Shown: piece after piece, positions 9,402 through 19,586 of the stretch
Position numbering within the stretch: the stretch's first letter is position 1
Layout of the letters: every line of letters begins with the position of its first letter
Assembly: GCA_024509875.1 (NCBI GenBank)
Contig: JAMPIV010019100.1
Location: forward strand, 1-64,000
Direction: 5' to 3'
DNA: 64,000 bases
From: Oreohelix idahoensis
Lineage: Eukaryota; Mollusca; Gastropoda; Stylommatophora; Oreohelicidae
Notes under the pieces: generated by a model
Databases searched by the model: none
The model's input: the letters and a program-made list of their open reading frames with translations, nothing else
Told to the model about the DNA's origin: nothing
Made by a program: the position numbers and the translations under genes

Positions 9402-10861
9402 TGTTACGTGCAGTCTTTGATATCTTACAATATTATACATTAGTATACTTGTTATGTTCGCAAATATTTTGTAAACAAAATAGGTAATTTTTTAGTGCTT
9501 AAGGGAAAGTCATTATTGAGTTACTTCCCTTGAAAGTTGTGCCGTCTCTTCGATCGAACTCCGCGGATGAATCCATTTTACTGCGATTTATTCGTTGTTT
9601 GGGTGGTAATAGATTGTTCTTGCTTCAGAATATCTATGGCCTGAATTTATGTGTATTGTTTGTCTGAGTAGGACGAGTTTGTCTTATATCTGTATATCTT
9701 TACATATCTAAGTCGAACTATATGTTCTGTTGTCTCTAGAGAGGTCAAAGGCTATTCGGCGGATGTGCCGCTAGAGTGTGGTGTGATTTGGCTTCGTCCT
9801 GATGGGGACTGTGTTTTTTTCTATGTCGGCTTGTCGCCGGGGAAAAGTGATCTCAGTATTTGTGGGGAAAGTGATAGTCGTCTAGACCTATCGTGTATGC
9901 TTTACCCCAGTGTTTATTCGTATTGCCAAGGAATGGCAGAATCATATTTCTGATACCAAGGTAATCAAAGATACTCTTATGAACTCTCGTACGAAGCCAC
10001 CATTTTCGATAGGTACGATTTGTATGTCTAAGAGAATATATTTGACTCGATGAAAACGACTTCGATTCCTAGCAGCACTATATCCTGTAGAATGCAGTCA
10101 ATTGTTCATGATCAAATCTACAGAGCAATGAAATGTTTTATGAATGACTAACTTTAGGACAGATTCATTATCTGTATCCAAACGTGAGTGACAGCTCACG
10201 AGTGAAGCCATCTTGGAACCAAACATGTAGTGACTTTCAAGAAGAGAAAAGGGATGCCCGTATTATCGCTTGATTAGTCCAGAGATCACTGCTACACATG
10301 AGAACCCTTTATTAGCGGTTCAATATTATTATATGGAAAAAATATGTGCTGAACATTATGTTAAAGAATCGTCGCTAGACGAGATTAGGTCTAGAAGCCA
10401 TCTGAAATATTATTTATAAGCTGACGTGCTCAGTCAGTGAAGTCAGATGATATATATGTATGGGCGATACTGAGTGCTTGGCTACTGACAGTCCATTATA
10501 CAATTATTCTACATGAGTGCCCATGTAACATTGCAAGACCATTTATCCACTGTACCATGATGTATTATGCCAACCTGTGATTTGTCACTATCTGTGCTGT
10601 CGAGTGTATACGTCCAATTAAACTGTAGAAAGGTACACAGTCGTTGGTGTCGATGACTTCCAGCCATACATGAGTGTGAGAAAAGAACATTTGTCAACAC
10701 CACGAACCCTTATTATCATTCGCACATTATACACTCAATCCATGTCTACACACCACTGCGTAGGTCAAGTTGACATTCCATACACTACAGTGGAGCAAAC
10801 AACACCATAGAGATCTTATCAACTGATGATGATGATGTCTGTCTTCCAAGAAAAAGAGACG
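9402..10861 (+). repeat. 3' LTR of element A
   Basis: Starts TGTTACGTGCAG and ends AAGAGACGT, where it abuts LINE sequence. It lacks the TTATCA end present in the 5' LTR. Otherwise it is almost identical to 1489-2885. Its terminal ~30 bases differ from the LTRs of element B, which have a longer end containing an AATAAA. Confidence 0.88.
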
Positions 10862-11540
10862 TAGCCAGCAAGTATGTCTGAACACCAATCTGAAGAAGAC
10901 AGAGGTCGTGACACTCAATGTGGGCAATCCTAAACCAATAACAATAAGGAACCAGAAGCTAGAACAGACAGACACATTTAATTACCTAGGATGCATAGTA
11001 ACACCAGATGGCGGAACAAGCAAGGACATCAATAACAGAATGAATAAAGCGAGAGCAGCCTTTACTAGTCTCAACAACATCTGGAAGTCTTCCCAGTACA
11101 GCACAAAACACCAAATTAAGATTATATGAGAGCTGTGTACTTTCTGTGCTTCTCTATGGTGTGGAATGCTGAAGAGTAACAGAGATGGAAATGTTGAAAC
11201 TGTCCTCTATCCACACAGTGTACCTAAGGAAAATTCACCAAATCTTTTGACCAAATACCATCACCAACCAAAAACTACTTATTCAGAGTAACAAAGAGGA
11301 CATGCATACCCTCATACCTGGCAGACGCTGGAGTTGGGTCAGCTACATCCTCAGAAGGGACCCTGATGCCATTACAAGAACAGCTATGCTATGGACCCCT
11401 GAAGGAAAGTGAAAGAGAGGCCAACCAAAACCAACTTGGCATAGAACTGTGGACGCTGAGATGCAAAGAATGAACCAGAGCTGGGGCACTGTATGAAGGA
11501 TGGCCACCGACCAAACAAAGTGGAAGCAATTTGTTGCTGC
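10862..11540 (+). pseudogene. LINE RT C-terminal fragment
   Basis: Broken reading frames encode the end of an RTE-like LINE polyprotein. DTFNYLGCIVTPDGGT and INNRMNKARAAFTSLNNIW (about 10,965-11,090) follow the RT catalytic core in such elements. Further on are DPDAITRTAMLWTPEGK, RGQPKPTWHRTVDAEMQ and TKWKQFVAAL. The endonuclease and catalytic RT are absent because the fragment begins directly at the end of element A. Stops and frameshifts show it is dead. It is followed immediately by the 5' part of another LINE. Confidence 0.75.
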
Positions 11541-14155
11541 ACTACAAGACTCCACCAGGTGTGATGGCCGATGGCTGGTTTGACAGCCTGTGGCTAAGGA
11601 TCAAAGAAGACGAAGAAGTTGTGGACCTCAATGGCAACATACTGCTCTACAGTGGAGTCCCCACAAGCAAAAGAGCTAAAGGTGGTGTGAGTTGTATTGT
11701 GGCTAAAAGACAAATAACATCAAAGGATGGAACTTTGTCTTGAAGCGCATTATGATGCTAAATCTGAAAGATGGAGAAACTGTAGTCAACTGTGTCATTG
11801 TGTATGGGCCAAATGAAGAAGAGCGAGCAGAGGTCAAATAAGAATTCTTTGAGCTGCTTCATAAGACAGTGGACGACTGCCTGGATGAGATTTTCGTACT
11901 CGGAGATTTCAATGCCATAGCTGGAAATGACCATGCTAGATGGAGTGTAGTTATTGGAAGATGTGGAGAAAATACACTAAATGACAATGGAAAGTGACTC
12001 TTTAGATTCTGCACTGAGCACAACCTTGTCATTACAAATATTAAGTTCCCCCATAAGCACATAAATAAATTCAAGTATGTGTGGGATGCTAGAGTCTGGA
12101 GAGGGCCAGAGATTGAAAGTGATCACCACCTGCTGACAATTAAAAGAACAACTGAAAACATTGCTCAGTCTAGGCATTGCACATCATCACTCAAAAAAAT
12201 GAATAATCAAGCAGGAGAGATTAGGATTAAGGCTTACAAGCTGACAGGGCCAGAAGTTAAGACCAGGTATCAGGGGCTTATTGTGACAGCAGTAAGAAAC
12301 TAGATACTTTCTGGCTTAACTTTAAAGACATCATAAAAACATCTGCAGCAGAAGCATGTGGTGAAATAGGACTTGGGAAGAAAGGAAAGAGGACACCTTG
12401 GTGAACAGAAGAAGTTAATTAGAAGAAAAAAATTAGAGAACAGAAAAAGCCACAGAAACAATACTTATAAATCTAAAAATGCAGCAGGAAAAACAGAGAA
12501 TATTTGATACTCGGAACAGAAGCACAGAACAATGTGCAAGCAGCAAAGCAGAAATTCTGGAAGGAATTTGGAGAAAAGCTAAAACAGATGCTCAAGAAAA
12601 CCAGAAATCGTTCTACAAAACACTAAAGAATATGAGGAAGGGAAAAACAGTGCCCTCTTAAGTTTATAAAAGACAAACAAGACAAATTGCTTATTGCCCC
12701 TAAGAAATTGAAAGACAGACAGAATATTTCTCAGAGCTCCTTGACTGTGAACAAGGTCAAGCCTCAGAAATGATAACCACTATTACAAAAGAAGAAATCA
12801 TTGGTGATGAAGATGGCATCAAGATAGAAGAACTGAAGGCAGCATTGGAGAAAATCAAGTCGAGCGAATCAGCAGGATATGTTGGTATAACACCAGAAAT
12901 GATTAAGTACATGTGAGCAGAAGGTAACCTATTATTCATGAGGGTCCTACAAGCAGCGTGGCACCACAAGACCATACCAAAGGATTGGGAGATAGCCAAA
13001 AAAGGGTGACAATGCCAAAATCATAGAGGCAAATCCCTGCTTAGAGTCCCTGGTAAAATTTACTCTAGAATACTGGAGCAGAGACTCAGACACCTGGTTG
13101 AGCAACAAATGGATGATGTCCAGTGTGCTTCCAAACAAACTAAAGTATTCAGGACCTTATCTTCACACTCAGAGTGAAAAGGCCCTTGAGTATAACAGTG
13201 AGATGCATCTTTGTTTCTTTGAACTTTAGAAGGCATTTGACAATGTCTCTTAGAGAAAACTTTGGGACTGCTTGGCAAGGAAGAACATTTCAGTACCTCT
13301 GGTCCATGCTATACATAGCTTTTACAAGACTTGCAGAAAGTATGTGAGGAAGGGAAACTACAAGTCAGAAGAGTTCAGGACCACCACTGAAGTAAGACAG
13401 GGTGATATTATGTCACCTTATCTTTTCATACTCCTCAAGGATGATGTCATCAAAGCATGTAAGGAAAGGACTCAAAACTATTCAGTAGGGTACTGAAAGA
13501 TGAGACAGGTCTGTTATTTTAGAACTGGCATTTGCCAATGATGGTGCCTTGATTGCTAAATCAGAGGCACATCTTGATCCAACCTGAAGATCTGGAGAAG
13601 AGAGGGAGGGTTATTAGTAGTTCCAAAACAAAAACCATGGTGACGTCAAGAGAAGGACAAAAGCATCATATTATGCTAGGAGAACAGATCCTGGAGCAGG
13701 TCAACCAATTTAAATGCCTTGAAGATATCATAGACTGGAAGGAGGCATGGAAGAAGAATTAGCTACCCAAAGAGGGGTAGCTGGGACATTTTTTTCAGGC
13801 CATAAAATGAGGATTCCTCAGCAAATGAGAGATAGGCAAGAGGATGAAGATGGCTGTATACTGCTCCACCTATGTCCCAGTTTTGGTGTATGGATGCAAG
13901 TCATGGACGATGACTACAACCCACAAAAGCCAGCTGCAAACCTCAGAAATTATCTTATGAAGATGCTTGAAGTAAAAAGAAGAGACATGGTCTGTAACCA
14001 AACAATATGGCAAGGCCTTAAAGCCCAGCCCCTGCAGACCTAAGTAGAACAGTCCCAACTACGATGGTTCGGCCATGTGTGCAGAATGGAAGATCGGATA
14101 CCGGTACCACGACAAATATGGGAACCAAGAGCCAAGGATCCAGTCTTTCGGGATG
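11541..14155 (+). pseudogene. Near full-length decayed RTE-like LINE (EN + RT)
   Basis: Read across several frames, this holds an AP-type endonuclease followed by reverse transcriptase. Endonuclease: YSGVPTSKRAKGGV (~11,655), VLGDFNAIAG (~11,895), and SDHHLL (~12,118). RT: KIKSSESAGYVGITPEMIK (~12,850), VPGKIYSRILEQRL (~13,045), and FAND where FADD is expected (~13,535). The D-to-N change alone would disable it. C-terminal SQLRWFGHVCRM (~14,055) is a typical LINE tail. Numerous stops and indels. It meets a minus-strand LINE at about 14,155 with no clear target duplication. Clade assignment is by motif style only. Confidence 0.8.
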
Positions 14156-14961
14156 ACCCGTTCCTTCATTCTGCTAGTATTTCTTCTCCCTTCCAGATTT
14201 TACTAAATCATTTGAATAATATCTCTGAAGCAGTGTCTACTTTGATTGCCTCTGTTTGAATGCCATCTGGACCAGCTGCTTTTTCATTTCTTAGAAGCTT
14301 TATGGCTTTCTTTATGTTTTCCTTAATAGGTCTTTTACAATTGACTTGTAGCTCTTCTTGTGCTGGCTGAATGTCTGGGGGATTTTGTGGAACTGGTCTA
14401 TTGAGAAGGTCCATACAATGTTGCTAAGCAATAGTCCATTCTTTATCTTTGACGAGGCCATTTGCTTGCTTGGATTTCCCTGTTAGCTTCTTTGTGCTGT
14501 TGTACAGGTGTCTCTTATTTCCTTTGGCTGCAGCTTCCTCTGCCGCTCTCAGCCCAGCTCCTCAATATATTTTGTTTCATCTTGTCTCTTGTTATGCATC
14601 TTCTGACCTCTTTATTCACTTCTGTGTACATTTCCTGAGCCTTGGCTTTGGAACTTCTGGTTTTACTTCTGTTTAAATCAGCTTTTTTTCATGTTAATGG
14701 TTTTTGTTGTTATGCATGCTTTGTGCTAGTGTTCTCTTTTTCCCAGTACTTCTTCAAATGTCTTGTTCCATATATTTTGTTATTTGTTGCCAGTGGTCTT
14801 CTGTATTAGCTACATCATCCTGCTGTTGAAGTATTTGGTATCATTTGGATACTGTGTTCAAAAGTTTCTCTTATTTCTTTGTTGCTTATATAACCTACAT
14901 TAAATTGTTGTCTATAGCTATGTGCTGTTGTGTATGTATTGAGTTTTATCATTATGTTGGC
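14156..14961 (-). pseudogene. LINE fragment, linker and start of RT
   Basis: On the minus strand it encodes AEEAAAKGNKRHLYNSTKKL, then a stretch with NRPVPQNPPDIQPA (~14,390) and KAAGPDGIQTEAIK (~14,270), the linker and first RT block of an RTE-like LINE. It stops near IWKGEEILAE at ~14,170. It continues the endonuclease fragment at 15,659-15,960, the two being separated by a TTAA-flanked MITE. Motifs match the family of the RT half at 232-1488. Several stops. Confidence 0.75.
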
Positions 14962-15658
14962 TTAACACATTAACTACCGCCCAGCCGCTGTCAGCGGCTC
15001 ACAAAATAATCACATTTGGACCGCAAGCCGCTCAGAGCGCCAATCTAATTTTAGTAATAAAATGAATGAAAAATGTACTGAAACACTCTCTGATCTGGTT
15101 CGAGATTTTAAGTTGCCCCCGGGAAACAAATTCCCAAAGCATGGTTGTTGTAGAACACTGGAAAATTGATATTATATTCATATTTTTCAGCGTTTTTGGG
15201 TTAGTTACCAAATCGTGTAAAACTGTTTACCGTGGCAACTAGTGATAGGACTACAAAAAATGCGTGTACATCTCATCTAACGGCTGAATAGGATAGAGAC
15301 ATGTTTCAACAATTGACTGATATATCTAGCGACGAGGACAAGAGTGAAAACGGTGTGCACATTGATTAAAATTGTGATTTTGATAGAGATGGGGCGCAAG
15401 CAGTTATAATTGTGAAAACATTGCAAGTCCTCGGCCATCGGAGGGCCGTTAAATAGCAACAACCTCTATTAGAGTTACAACCGGTGTTTATTGTAATAGT
15501 ACATTCATTTATCTTTAAAATGACATGTAATTCATAAAAATCTGTAAACAATTACGAAAACTACAGCTTACTTTGTGCAAACACCTGCAGGATAAAAATG
15601 GGAAAAAAAATTTAATTCGGCCACAGTTTGTTTTTCAATTCGGTAGTTAATGTGTTAA
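14962..15658. mobile_element. piggyBac-like MITE with TTAA duplication
   Basis: A 689-bp unit with perfect 14-bp inverted ends CACATTAACTACCG (14,966-14,979 and, reversed, 15,641-15,654). It is flanked on both sides by TTAA (14,962-14,965 and 15,655-15,658). TTAA duplication is the hallmark of the piggyBac superfamily; other TTAA-targeting groups are possible. No transposase frame is visible, so it is non-autonomous. Sub-terminal GC-rich short inverted motifs (GCCGCTGTCAGCGGC) lie near the left end. It interrupts the endonuclease region of a minus-strand LINE, so it is younger than that LINE. Confidence 0.85.
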
Positions 15659-15960
15659 AAGAAGATGGTGATCTGATGCAACATCTGTACCTCTACAAAC
15701 CTTTACTTCGTGCAGTGATGACATAAACCTCTTGTTCATACAGATATGATCAATCAGATTTTCTGTTCTATGATCTGGTGATACCCGTGTTGTTTTGTGT
15801 ATTCTTTTATGTGGAAACATGATTCCTCCTATCGCCAGTTAATTTGAAGCACAGAAGTTTGTGATAATCTGTTTAGTTACCATTTTTGTTTGTTGGTCTT
15901 TGTCTATGTTTTTCCATGTTTTCTTCATGATTGATCCCTAAGTGCTGGTCAAGCAACTCG
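15659..15960 (-). pseudogene. LINE endonuclease fragment
   Basis: Minus-strand translation gives IGGIMFPHKRIHK, then SPDHRTENLIDHICMNKRF and CRGTDVASDHHLL, the C-terminal half of an AP-type endonuclease of an RTE-like LINE. The reading continues across the MITE into the linker region at 14,961 and below. The upstream catalytic start of the endonuclease is not recognisable beyond ~15,960. Confidence 0.72.
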
Positions 15961-16179
15961 AAGTTTGCCTGTTTTCAGGATGCACCACAGTGAAATGCTT
16001 CAGGGTCATGGTTAGAGATTTAACCCTGGATTTCATGTAATAGCAGTGTACATTGAGAGACAGATATAATTCTGGTATACATGCTGGAGCAGCTTGAAAG
16101 ATCAGTGTGCATTCCTTTGTATCTTAGCTATTTCAAAACATATAACAATGGTGCAGCCATATTTCATGATCAAATGGAT

Positions 16180-16330
16180 TTTAAAAATAAATATACTTAA
16201 AGGGATAGTCCCAGAAACAAGAAGGAGGGTTAGACCAAAAATACACTGGACAGACTGTAGTGAGAAAAATGAACAGGAAAGACTTTTGCAAAGGCAAGTA
16301 CTGGCACAAGACAAACAAACCTAGAAACAA
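16180..16330 (+). pseudogene. Possible LINE C-terminal scrap
   Basis: A short frame encodes PETRRRVRPKIHWTD, resembling the GxRRRGRPxxxWxD segment near the end of many LINE polyproteins. Nothing else recognisable surrounds it. Weak. Confidence 0.35.
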
Positions 16331-17029
16331 ATAATGGAGCATTTCACAGAAAATATTGCCCCAATAACCAGCTAGGGAAAACAGGAGGGGGGGAGGATCT
16401 CATTACATGCCCATTGAAGCATATTGGAAATATGGTGCTATGCCCATATTATGGTATTAGGTACTCAATTCATAAGGCTGGTTCAACCCCGGAGCCATTT
16501 GCAGTATAATTTCCATGGAGCATATGTATAATCTAAATCACATGTAATGTCTGTAGACCGTTAACTTGTTCAGCATCGCTTTACCATATTTGAAGCTAAA
16601 GTTCTTGCTGAAAGTTTTACGTGGTGTTTAACATCCTGTCAGTGATTAATTACTGCTCTACTGACCATCTGATGATCAGCTATTTCAGTTATGTTAAGTG
16701 TATCAAGTTGTTGTTGACTTTATTTTAGTTAGCCAGAAGTATTGTTAGTGAGAAGGACATTAGATACAGACATGAAAAGGATAAAGAAAACATGGATAGG
16801 TCAGAAAGGCTTGGCATTAATTTGTTAAAGACCTGTGTGTCAAGGTAAACTCAAGGGTATTGAGTGAATGAGAAGAATATTTAACTTACTTTTTACTGGT
16901 CTCTCAGTTTTAATCTTGCATTTAGTGCTGTAATTAAATTTAAAAGTCAAAATGATCGTGAGCGATATTTCTAATGCTTCTACTTTTACAAGGATAGTTT
17001 GTTGGTCACTTTAAGTTTTATTGTTTCAG
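16331..17029. other. No gene seen; probable intron upstream of PRDM exon
   Basis: AT-rich sequence without a credible reading frame or repeat. It ends in a pyrimidine-rich tract and TTTCAG acceptor at 17,024-17,029. The exon that should carry the first part of the PR/SET domain was searched for by motif and not found. Confidence 0.5.
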
Positions 17030-17153
17030 GTGTACTATGGTGACAGTTATGCACAAGATTTGGGTATACAGGTTAAAAAATTTGGCAAACTGGGCAGAAA
17101 AGTGCAAAGAAGGGAGTTGGTACAACAACTTGGTTGGAAAACAGAAAATAACA
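17030..17153 (+). CDS. PRDM9-like gene, exon with the end of the PR/SET domain
   Basis: A 124-bp internal exon between a TTTCAG acceptor and a GTAAGT donor. Its frame reads VYYGDSYAQDLGIQVKKFG and continues to the exon end. YGDxYxxxLGI is the characteristic C-terminal signature of PR/SET domains in PRDM proteins, closest in form to PRDM9, and includes a tyrosine of the methyltransferase pocket. The exon ends with one base of a split codon. The next exon (19,587) supplies two, giving an uninterrupted frame into a C2H2 finger. Family knowledge: PRDM9-type proteins methylate H3K4/K36 and bind DNA through a finger array. Activity here is not shown. Upstream exons (rest of SET, any KRAB or SSXRD) are not visible. 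Confidence is high for PR/SET, moderate for PRDM9 rather than another PRDM. Confidence 0.78.
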
Positions 17154-17164
17154 GTAAGTGAATG

Positions 17165-17590
17165 ACACACATTCAGTGTAAACACTAGAGATGCTGTCTA
17201 CTACATTTATATCTTAATTGTCATAGTTGAAATAAAGAATAAATTAAATGATACTGTGTGGTGCGGGTTTAAAGTGTAAACACTAAAGATGCTGTCTACT
17301 ACATTTATATCTTAATTGTCATAGTTGAAATAAAGAATAAATCAAATGATACTGTGTGGTGTCGGTTTAAAGTGTAAAGGTAGACGTATAACAGATACTG
17401 TGTGGTGTGGGTTTAAAGTGTAAAGGTAGACATATAACAGATACTGTGTGGTGCAGGTTTAAAGTGTAAAGGTAGACATATAACAGATACTGTGTGGTGC
17501 AGGTTTAAAGTGTAAAGGTAGACATATAACAGATACTGTGTGGTGCAGGTTTAAAGTGTAAAGGTAGACGTACAACAGATACTGCAGTAG
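17165..17590. repeat. Intronic tandem repeats (two unit types)
   Basis: First a ~115-bp unit twice (AAACACTAGAGATGCTGTCT onwards, at about 17,180 and 17,278). Then a ~46-bp unit (GATACTGTGTGGTGCAGGTT plus GTGTAAAGGTAGACATATAA) about five times to ~17,585. Inside the putative PRDM-like intron. Confidence 0.85.
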
Positions 17591-17719
17591 GGGAGTGAAA
17601 TGTTGGAGACAGTTTACATGTACTAGTTCTCAGCTTTATTAGGTGGGATGACCTGTTCCTTTCCTCACTGTCTTTACCTTCTGTAGATTCACATGCCTAC
17701 TTTTACATCTGGCTATACT

Positions 17720-17878
17720 GGAATGAGTGTTATTAGAAAGACATGATGACATTGTTATTGAGTGATTGAGTGAGTGTTATTAGAAAGACATGATGACAGA
17801 GTATTTGAGTGAGTGTTAATAGAAAGACCTTATGACAGTGTATTGTGAGTGAGTGTTATTAGAAAGACATAATGACAG
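17720..17878. repeat. ~40-bp minisatellite, left part
   Basis: Units of GAGTGAGTGTTATTAGAAAG followed by ACATGATGACAGTGTATT, about four imperfect copies. The array is interrupted by a solo LTR at 17,879 and resumes at 19,094. Confidence 0.85.
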
Positions 17879-19088
17879 TGTTACAGATGTATTTGCTGTA
17901 ACACCTTTTGCAGCCGAGATGGCTGGACAAAGTTAATATACTCTCGCTGATGAATGGCAATCAGCTCTAGTTGGGCTTACAGATGGATGATGGTGGTGCA
18001 ATAGAATGTTTCAATTTATATATATATATATATATATGCATGTTGTGAGTTCCTGGATACCCATCTACTGCCCTCTCACACCACAGCAACAATGGGTCAA
18101 AAAATGGTGGAACTAGATTAACTCTTCACTGTTTATTAACGACACAGCAATTATTGACATCAGAAACAGCACACTGTCACAGGTTACAGTTCACAGCAAA
18201 TCATGAGACATCAAGAAAGCACAAATCCCTAGGTAATTGAGTGTATAATCCAAAGGTATATAATCATCGATAACAGATCATCCGACATCAGTAAGTAAAT
18301 CATTAGAAACCCAGTTACAGGTATAGAAAATGCCAAGCACAAAGGCTGCAGAACATCGATAACAGTTCATAACAGATCATCTGACATCAGTAAATAAATC
18401 ATTAGAAACCCAGTTACTGGTATAGAAAATCCCAGGCCCAAAGGCTGCAGAGCACAGCAGCTCATAATCATAAACGTCATGGCAAAAATATCCATTCAAG
18501 AAAGGGACTGCATACGTCACAGTTTACAATAACATATAGCCTGAATCAACATACTCCAAGGCCTGAAATAATACATCTCCTGGGAGAAAGAACATTCCCT
18601 TTAATAATCTATCGAACTGAGATATGAATATATAATGGCCTACAATCCATGGCCTGAAAATCTTCAATAACGTACATTCTGGAATTATCAAATATACCTT
18701 TCACAAAAATATATATTCTGGAACACACTAGCAAAATGGGTAACGTCCATTTCCAAGCTCTGCCAGAAAACGTACTGACACAAAAAATCAGCTGCTCAAC
18801 ACAGCTCAGTAAAAATCACTCATGCGAACTACCGTGTGAGAACTCGGCTCAGTCCCAACCGTCTCTTCCCAAAACCTCACTAAGAACATTCGAAAACTTT
18901 ATCTTATTTTTAAAAAACTAACTAACAGCTAGTCAGTAGAGCTGTGTTAAAAAATTACTGAGTGTACAGCTCCCAACTAAAAAATCATCATCATCACCCA
19001 GAGCGTGGTTACTAGCGTGTACAAAAATCTGACCCGTACATTCAAGTCTTTAACACTTAACTCCCTTTAATTAAAATATGACTTAACA
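17879..19088. mobile_element. Solo LTR with 5-bp target duplication
   Basis: A 1,210-bp segment beginning TGTTACAG and ending CTTAACA (TG..CA, short inverted ends TGTTA/TAACA). It is flanked by GACAG on both sides (17,874-17,878 and 19,089-19,093). On either side the same minisatellite continues, and removing the segment plus one GACAG restores an ordinary repeat unit. This matches a solo LTR left by recombination between LTRs. It contains a TA microsatellite (~18,018-18,038) and an internal ~96-bp near-duplicate (about 18,265 and 18,360). No coding region. It is not obviously the LTR of A, C or D. Orientation unknown. Confidence 0.78.
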
Positions 19089-19093
19089 GACAG

Positions 19094-19345
19094 TGTATTG
19101 TGAGTGAGTGTTATTAGAAAGACATGATTATTAGAAAGACATGATGACAGAGTATTTGAGTGAGTGTTAATAGAAAGACATTATGACAGTGTATTGTGAG
19201 TGAGTGTTATTAAGAAGACATGATGACAGTGTATTGTGAGTGAGTGTTATTAGAAAGACATAATGACAGTGTATTGTGAGTGAGTGTTATTAAAAAGACA
19301 TTATGACAGTGTATTGTGAGTGAGTGTTATTAGAAAGACATGATG
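19094..19345. repeat. ~40-bp minisatellite, right part
   Basis: Continuation of the GTGAGTGAGTGTTATTAGAA array, about six imperfect copies, on the far side of the solo LTR. Confidence 0.85.
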
Positions 19346-19586
19346 ACAGAGTATTGTGAAAGTGATACAAAAAAACAAAGTGATAGAGTATTGAGAATGT
19401 AATTGAAAAGACATTATTACGACGTACAAAGCATTGTGAGTGAGTGAAATTAGGTACATGGGGTGATAATAACAGTTATAATAAATCAAAAAATCACAAT
19501 TGAGTAAAATGACTATAATTGTTTTGTTTTTAACTTTCTCAAACATTGACTAATGTCATCTTTTTTCATGTTTTTCTCAATTTTAG

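Larger units (their letters stand above)
1489..10861 (+). mobile_element. LTR retrotransposon A (Gmr1-like Ty3/gypsy)
   Basis: A near-complete element comprising 5' LTR (1489-2890), primer-binding site, 1.1-kb leader, one gag-pol reading frame (4004-8914), purine-rich tract and 3' LTR (9402-10861). In their overlap the two LTRs differ by only about three single-base changes or indels, so the copy is young. The 5' LTR lacks about 62 bases present at the start of the 3' LTR. The 3' LTR stops about five bases short of the 5' LTR's end. No target duplication is visible, so both edges look trimmed. It lies between a minus-strand LINE and a plus-strand LINE. Element B (45,053-54,519, minus) is a second copy of the same family. 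Pol order is protease, integrase, RT, RNase H. Confidence 0.92.
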
